Part shown: in pieces, positions 59,820 through 64,000 of the stretch | Layout: every line of letters begins with the position of its first letter | Position numbering within the stretch: the stretch's first letter is position 1 | Source: Aliiroseovarius sp. Z3 | GTDB lineage: Bacteria > Pseudomonadota > Alphaproteobacteria > Rhodobacterales > Rhodobacteraceae | NCBI RefSeq assembly: GCF_029105185.1 | Contig: NZ_JAFMZK010000001.1 | Coordinates: 62,001 to 126,000 of the forward strand | Direction of reading: 5' to 3' | Length of the DNA stretch: 64,000 nt | The notes under the pieces: model-generated | The model's database searches: none | Told to the model about the DNA's origin: nothing | What the model saw: only the letters and a program-made list of their open reading frames with translations | Translations under genes and position numbers: made by a program

Positions 59820-62597
59820 TCAGCTTTCGCTGCCCGTGACGTCGTTTGTCCCGCCTTCGCGGTCTTCATCCTCGGATTTTTCGGCAATCCGCGCGACCGA
59901 CACGACCTCTTCCCCTTTGCCGGTGTTGAACACCTTGACCCCGCCGGCCCCGCGCGAGCGGAAGCTGATGCCGTTGACCGGGCAACGGATCGACTGGCCT
60001 TTCGAGGTGGCCAGCATGATCTGATCGTCGATCTCGATCGGGAAGCAAGCGACGATTTCGCCGCCTTTCATGGCCGCGACCCCTTGACCGCCACGTCCGC
60101 TGACGCGGTAGTCGTGACTGGAGTTCAGGTTGCCGATGCCGCCCTTGTTGATCGTAACAAGCAGATCGTTGGCCGCCAGCATCTCCTGATACCGCTCTTC
60201 CGACAGATCGCCCGAAACCTCGCCGTTTTCGTCGTCGGCAGTATCACTGCCCAATTCCGAGCGGAAACGCCTGATGAAAGCCGTGCGCTCTTCCGGGGTG
60301 GCCTCGAAATGGCGGATGACCGAGGCCGAGACGACCTCGTCCCCGTCATTTACCAGCTTGATGCCGCGCACACCGGTCGAAGACCGCGAATTGAAGACCC
60401 GCGCATCCGTCACGGGGAAGCGGATTGCCCGCCCGGCAGACGTGACCAGCATCACGTCATCGTTTTCATCGCAAATCCGGGCGTTGATCAGGCGGGTGCC
60501 TTCGTCTTCGCCTTCGAACTTCATCGCAATCTTGCCGTTGCGCATGACGTTGGTGAAATCCGACAGGCGGTTGCGTCGCACCGAACCCTTGGACGTCGCG
60601 AAAACGATTTGCAGATCGTCCCAGTCTTTTTCATCGCGATCCACCGGCAGGATGGCCGCGATCGAAACACCCGTCGGAATTGGCAGGATGTTCACCAGCG
60701 GCTTGCCCTTCGCGGTGCGGCCCCCTTGGGGCAGGCGCCAGGTTTTCAACTTGTAGGCCATACCGTCATCGGTGAAGAACAGTAGCTGAGTATGCGTATT
60801 GGCGACGAAAAGCGTGGTGATCGCATCCTCGTCCTTGGTTTGCATTCCCGACAGACCCTTGCCACCGCGTTTCTGCGCGCGGAAATCGGCCAGCGGCGTG
60901 CGCTTGGCCCATCCGCTTGCGGTTATGGTAACAACCATATCTTCGCGCTCGATCAGGTCTTCGTCGTCCATGTCGCCGGACCAATCGACGATTTCGGTGC
61001 GACGGGGGACGGTGTAAGCCTCTTTCACCTCGGTCAGTTCGTCCGAAATGATCGCCATGATCCGTTCGCGAGACCGAAGGATATCCAAGTAATCTCTGAT
61101 CTTTGCAGCAAGTTCTTGAAGTTCGTCCGTCACCTCTTTCACGCCCATGGCGGTCAGGCGTTGCAGACGCAGCTCAAGGATCGCACGGGCCTGGGTCTCG
61201 GACAGGTTATATGTCCCGTCCTCGTTCATTTTGTGGGTCGGATCGTCGATCAGCTGGATGTATTCGGCGATATCCCGTGCGGGCCAACGACGCTCCATCA
61301 GCTTGGCGCGGGCGTCGGCCGGATCGTGCGAGGCACGGATGGTCGCGACCACTTCATCGACATTGGTAACGGCCACGGCCAGACCACACAAAACATGGCT
61401 GCGTTCACGCGCCTTGCGTAGTTCAAAAGCTGTTCGGCGTGTGACAACTTCTTCCCGGAAGCTCACGAAATAGCTCAGGAAATCACGAAGCGTCAGTTGC
61501 TCGGGCCGCCCGCCGTTCAGGGCCAGCATGTTGCAGCCGAACGAAGTTTGCATTGGCGTGTAGCGGAACAACTGGTTCAGCACGACCTCGGGCGTCGCAT
61601 CGCGTTTCAGTTCGACTACCACGCGGACACCGATCCGGTCGCTTTCATCCTGAACTGACGAAATGCCTTCGATCCGCTTGTCCCGCACAAGTTCGGCGAT
61701 CTTTTCGATCATCGAAGCCTTGTTCACCTGATAGGGGATTTCATCCAGCACGATAGCATAGCGGTCTTTGCGAATTTCCTCGATCCGCGTCTTGGCGCGC
61801 ATGATGACGCTGCCACGGCCTTCCAGATACGCCTTTCGTGCGCCTGACCGGCCCAGCATGATGCCGCCGGTTGGGAAATCGGGGCCGGGGATGTAGTCCA
61901 TCAACCCTTCCGAGGTCAGGTCGGGGTTCTCGATCAGCGCCAGCGTGCCGTCGATGACTTCGCCCAGATTGTGGGGCGGGATGTTGGTGGCCATACCGAC
62001 AGCGATGCCACCCGCACCATTGACCAGCATGTTCGGGAAGCGGGCGGGCAGGACGGTCGGCTCAAGATCCTTGCCGTCGTAATTGTCCTGAAAATCGACC
62101 GTGTCTTTTTCGATGTCGGCCAGCAACGAGGCGGCCGGCTTGTCCATCCGCACTTCGGTATATCGCATGGCCGCAGCATTGTCGCCGTCCATTGATCCGA
62201 AGTTTCCCTGACCATCCAGAAGCGGCAGCGACATGGAAAACGGCTGCGCCATGCGCACCAACGCGTCATAGATCGCACTGTCACCATGCGGGTGGTATTT
62301 ACCCATCGTGTCGCCCACCGGACGGGCAGACTTGCGGTACGGTTTGTCATGCGAATTCCCGGTCTCGTACATCGCATAGAGGATGCGGCGGTGCACCGGC
62401 TTCAAACCGTCGCGCAGATCAGGGATCGCCCGGCTCACGATCACGCTCATCGCGTAATCGAGATACGAGGCTTTCATCTCTTCTTCGATGGTGATCTGAG
62501 GACCGTCGTAATGGGGACGTTCAGGCTGCATTTCGTCTGTCTGCTCAGGGGGTTCTGGGGTGTCTGTCACGTTGTCCGCCGTTTTGGTGTGTTTCAC
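59820..62597 (-). CDS. gyrA: DNA gyrase subunit A
   Basis: A 925-residue type II topoisomerase subunit. The catalytic tyrosine lies in [10 protein letters not shown], the quinolone-determining region reads [17 protein letters not shown] with Ser and Asp at the usual sensitive positions, and a GyrA box QKRGGKG identifies gyrase rather than ParC. The start shown is a GTG at 62597. A second GTG at 62570 ([10 protein letters not shown]...) has GGCGGA upstream, and a TATAGT lies directly before 62597, so the shorter form is possible. Confidence 0.95.
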   Translation of the reverse strand: MKHTKTADNVTDTPEPPEQTDEMQPERPHYDGPQITIEEEMKASYLDYAMSVIVSRAIPDLRDGLKPVHRRILYAMYETGNSHDKPYRKSARPVGDTMGKYHPHGDSAIYDALVRMAQPFSMSLPLLDGQGNFGSMDGDNAAAMRYTEVRMDKPAASLLADIEKDTVDFQDNYDGKDLEPTVLPARFPNMLVNGAGGIAVGMATNIPPHNLGEVIDGTLALIENPDLTSEGLMDYIPGPDFPTGGIMLGRSGARKAYLEGRGSVIMRAKTRIEEIRKDRYAIVLDEIPYQVNKASMIEKIAELVRDKRIEGISSVQDESDRIGVRVVVELKRDATPEVVLNQLFRYTPMQTSFGCNMLALNGGRPEQLTLRDFLSYFVSFREEVVTRRTAFELRKARERSHVLCGLAVAVTNVDEVVATIRASHDPADARAKLMERRWPARDIAEYIQLIDDPTHKMNEDGTYNLSETQARAILELRLQRLTAMGVKEVTDELQELAAKIRDYLDILRSRERIMAIISDELTEVKEAYTVPRRTEIVDWSGDMDDEDLIEREDMVVTITASGWAKRTPLADFRAQKRGGKGLSGMQTKDEDAITTLFVANTHTQLLFFTDDGMAYKLKTWRLPQGGRTAKGKPLVNILPIPTGVSIAAILPVDRDEKDWDDLQIVFATSKGSVRRNRLSDFTNVMRNGKIAMKFEGEDEGTRLINARICDENDDVMLVTSAGRAIRFPVTDARVFNSRSSTGVRGIKLVNDGDEVVSASVIRHFEATPEERTAFIRRFRSELGSDTADDENGEVSGDLSEERYQEMLAANDLLVTINKGGIGNLNSSHDYRVSGRGGQGVAAMKGGEIVACFPIEIDDQIMLATSKGQSIRCPVNGISFRSRGAGGVKVFNTGKGEEVVSVARIAEKSEDEDREGGTNDVTGSES

Positions 62598-62766
62598 ACT
62601 ATATGTTGTTCGGGTGACTATATCATCGGGCCAATAGCAGGGGCAACCAAAAGGACCGGAATTGACCGGGAAACAGGCCGAATTTCATGGATTTTCTTGG
62701 GGCTTGCCCCCTTGGCAATCTGGCCCAAGTAAACGAGTATCGCGCCAAAGCCTATGGGAGAGCCGT

Positions 62767-63915
62767 ATGTCCAAACCCCGCAGCATTTTTGAAGAAGTCA
62801 GCGACGACAGCACCGCGTCGCGCACCGCCCCGAAAGCGGGGATGATCGAGCGGGGGGCAGGCGGCGGGGCTGCGCGCAGAGCCGTTCGGCTGTGGCTGAT
62901 GCTTCTGTTCGTGTTGGTTGCGTTGATGGTTGTGGTCGGCGGTCTGACGCGACTGACGGATTCGGGTCTGTCGATCACCGAATGGGCCCCGTTCACCGGG
63001 GCGATGCCGCCGATGAACGATGCCGATTGGGCGGCGGAATTTGAGAAATATCAGCAGATACCCGAGTTCAAGTTGCAAAACTCGGGTATGGAGGTGGCCG
63101 ATTTCAAATCCATCTACTGGTGGGAATGGGGCCATCGCCAATTGGGCCGTTTCATCGGTCTGGTTTGGGCCATTGGCTTCTTTGGCTTTCTGGCTGCGCG
63201 TAAGATTCCCAATGGTTGGACCGGCCGGTTGTTGCTTCTTGGGGCGCTTGGGGGGGCGCAGGGGGCGATTGGCTGGTGGATGGTCTCCTCCGGCCTGTCT
63301 GGGGACCGGGTCGATGTGGCATCATATCGACTGGCGATCCACTTGGGTCTGGCCTTCGTCATACTGGGCCTGATCGCATGGTACGTGCTGATGTTGGGCC
63401 GGAAAGAGGCCAGCCTCATGGCCGCAAGGCGCGGGCGCGAGAGCAAATTGTTCGGCATGGGAACCGGCCTGATGCATTTGGCGCTGTTGCAGATCCTTTT
63501 GGGCGCACTTGTTGCCGGGATTGATGCCGGTCGCAGCTTTGTCGACTGGCCGTGGATGGCGGGTCAGTTTTTCCCGCCGGATGCGTTCGACCTGAGCCCG
63601 GTCTGGCGCAACTTCTTTGAAAACGCGGGACTTGTGCAGTTCATGCATCGGATAACGGGCTATTTGCTGGTTATCTATGTGATTGTCGTTTGGCGCGTCT
63701 CGCGCCGATCGGGCAACCAGATGGTGCGGTCGGGTTTCACGCTTGCCGCGCTGATGGTACTGGGGCAGGTGGTGCTGGGCATCACCACGGTGTTGCAGGC
63801 ATCCCCTTTGCATGTGGCGATCACCCATCAAGTAGGCGCCATCCTGACCTGGGTTCTGATCCTGAACGCCCGGTTCCTGGCGGGCTACCCCGCTGAGCAA
63901 TCCATTCGAAAGTGA
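62767..63915 (+). CDS. ctaA: Heme A synthase (COX15/CtaA)
   Basis: A 382-residue membrane enzyme with eight helices that oxidises heme O to heme A for cytochrome aa3 oxidase. Heme-ligand histidines are in WWEWGHRQLGR and FMHRITGY, and the family segment GGLTRLTDSGLSITEW is complete. An N-terminal 35-residue cytoplasmic tail is present. GGGAGAG precedes the ATG at 62767, favoured over a start 105 bp upstream. It diverges from gyrA. Confidence 0.94.
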   Translation: MSKPRSIFEEVSDDSTASRTAPKAGMIERGAGGGAARRAVRLWLMLLFVLVALMVVVGGLTRLTDSGLSITEWAPFTGAMPPMNDADWAAEFEKYQQIPEFKLQNSGMEVADFKSIYWWEWGHRQLGRFIGLVWAIGFFGFLAARKIPNGWTGRLLLLGALGGAQGAIGWWMVSSGLSGDRVDVASYRLAIHLGLAFVILGLIAWYVLMLGRKEASLMAARRGRESKLFGMGTGLMHLALLQILLGALVAGIDAGRSFVDWPWMAGQFFPPDAFDLSPVWRNFFENAGLVQFMHRITGYLLVIYVIVVWRVSRRSGNQMVRSGFTLAALMVLGQVVLGITTVLQASPLHVAITHQVGAILTWVLILNARFLAGYPAEQSIRK

Positions 63916-63927
63916 GGGGACTACTAC

Positions 63928-64000
63928 ATGACCGCATTTGACGAGTTGATGGGCTTTCAGCGCGACACACAGGCGCTGGCTGAAATCGCTGGCCGCCTTG
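63928..64000 (+). CDS. Start of an M32-family carboxypeptidase (partial)
   Basis: An ATG at 63928, with GAGGGG upstream, begins MTAFDELMGFQRDTQALAEI and continues off the right edge. The opening resembles M32 metallocarboxypeptidases (carboxypeptidase Taq type) of this group. The zinc motif HEXXH would lie outside the window, so the call rests on the N-terminus. It is 12 bp after ctaA and is probably co-transcribed with it. Confidence 0.6.
   Translation, partial: MTAFDELMGFQRDTQALAEIAGRL

Overview
The window is a high-GC chromosomal segment from an alphaproteobacterium, most likely a Rhodobacterales (Roseobacter-group) species. The main evidence is the gene order ispDF / dusB(nifR3)-ntrB-ntrC-ntrY-ntrX-trkA-trkH-hfq-hflX, an NtrC without the sigma-54-contacting loop (as described for Rhodobacter), a fused IspDF, an IalB-family protein and a Mg-type HemB. 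No rRNA, tRNA, IS element, prophage or CRISPR array was found. Almost all the window is densely packed chromosomal genes.

Layout. 0-2.6 kb: a partial amidotransferase-like gene, then an octaheme tetrathionate-reductase-type cytochrome c overlapping its membrane cytochrome b partner. 2.7-8 kb: a MepK-like murein hydrolase diverging from an L,D-transpeptidase, which heads a run lpxD / acyl carrier protein / ketoacyl-ACP synthase. 8-17.5 kb: IalB-family protein, a 550-bp gap with two candidate minus-strand small RNAs, a HerA-like ATPase, a CNNM/CorC-type transporter, an MmgE/PrpD protein, amt, and pncC-pgpA-ispDF. 17.6-29.7 kb: nitrogen-signalling operon (dusB-ntrBC-ntrYX), potassium uptake (trkAH), hfq and hflX. 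29.7-43.8 kb: penicillin-acylase-family hydrolase, hydroxyacid dehydrogenase, SYLF lipoprotein, hemB, mfd, an excalibur-domain protein, an MFS efflux pump, a FrnE-like oxidoreductase, and an AMP-forming ligase divergent from an XRE-cupin regulator. 43.8-48 kb: the most accessory-looking part, with a low-GC RTG-type class A beta-lactamase, an orphan ACR3 arsenite pump, an orphan peptide-binding protein, and a candidate plus-strand small RNA. 48-64 kb: bdhA-patatin pair, LysE exporter, DUF502, ligA, recG, a tiny membrane protein behind LexA-type repeats, an IscU/NifU-like scaffold, hisI, gluQ, trmFO, a VOC protein, gyrA, ctaA and the start of an M32 carboxypeptidase.

How the genes work together. 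NtrB/NtrC and NtrY/NtrX are two sensor-regulator pairs for nitrogen and redox control, and amt is a plausible target. Ldt and the MepK-like protein would make and cut 3-3 peptidoglycan crosslinks. IspDF feeds isoprenoid synthesis, PgpA phospholipid synthesis, HemB and CtaA heme synthesis, and LigA, RecG, Mfd and GyrA DNA maintenance. The best candidates for something undescribed are the 40-residue membrane protein preceded by four helically phased GTTC repeats (a possible SOS-induced division inhibitor), three intergenic small-RNA candidates, and the lpxD-ACP-KAS cassette. All of these rest on sequence reading only; no searches were run.
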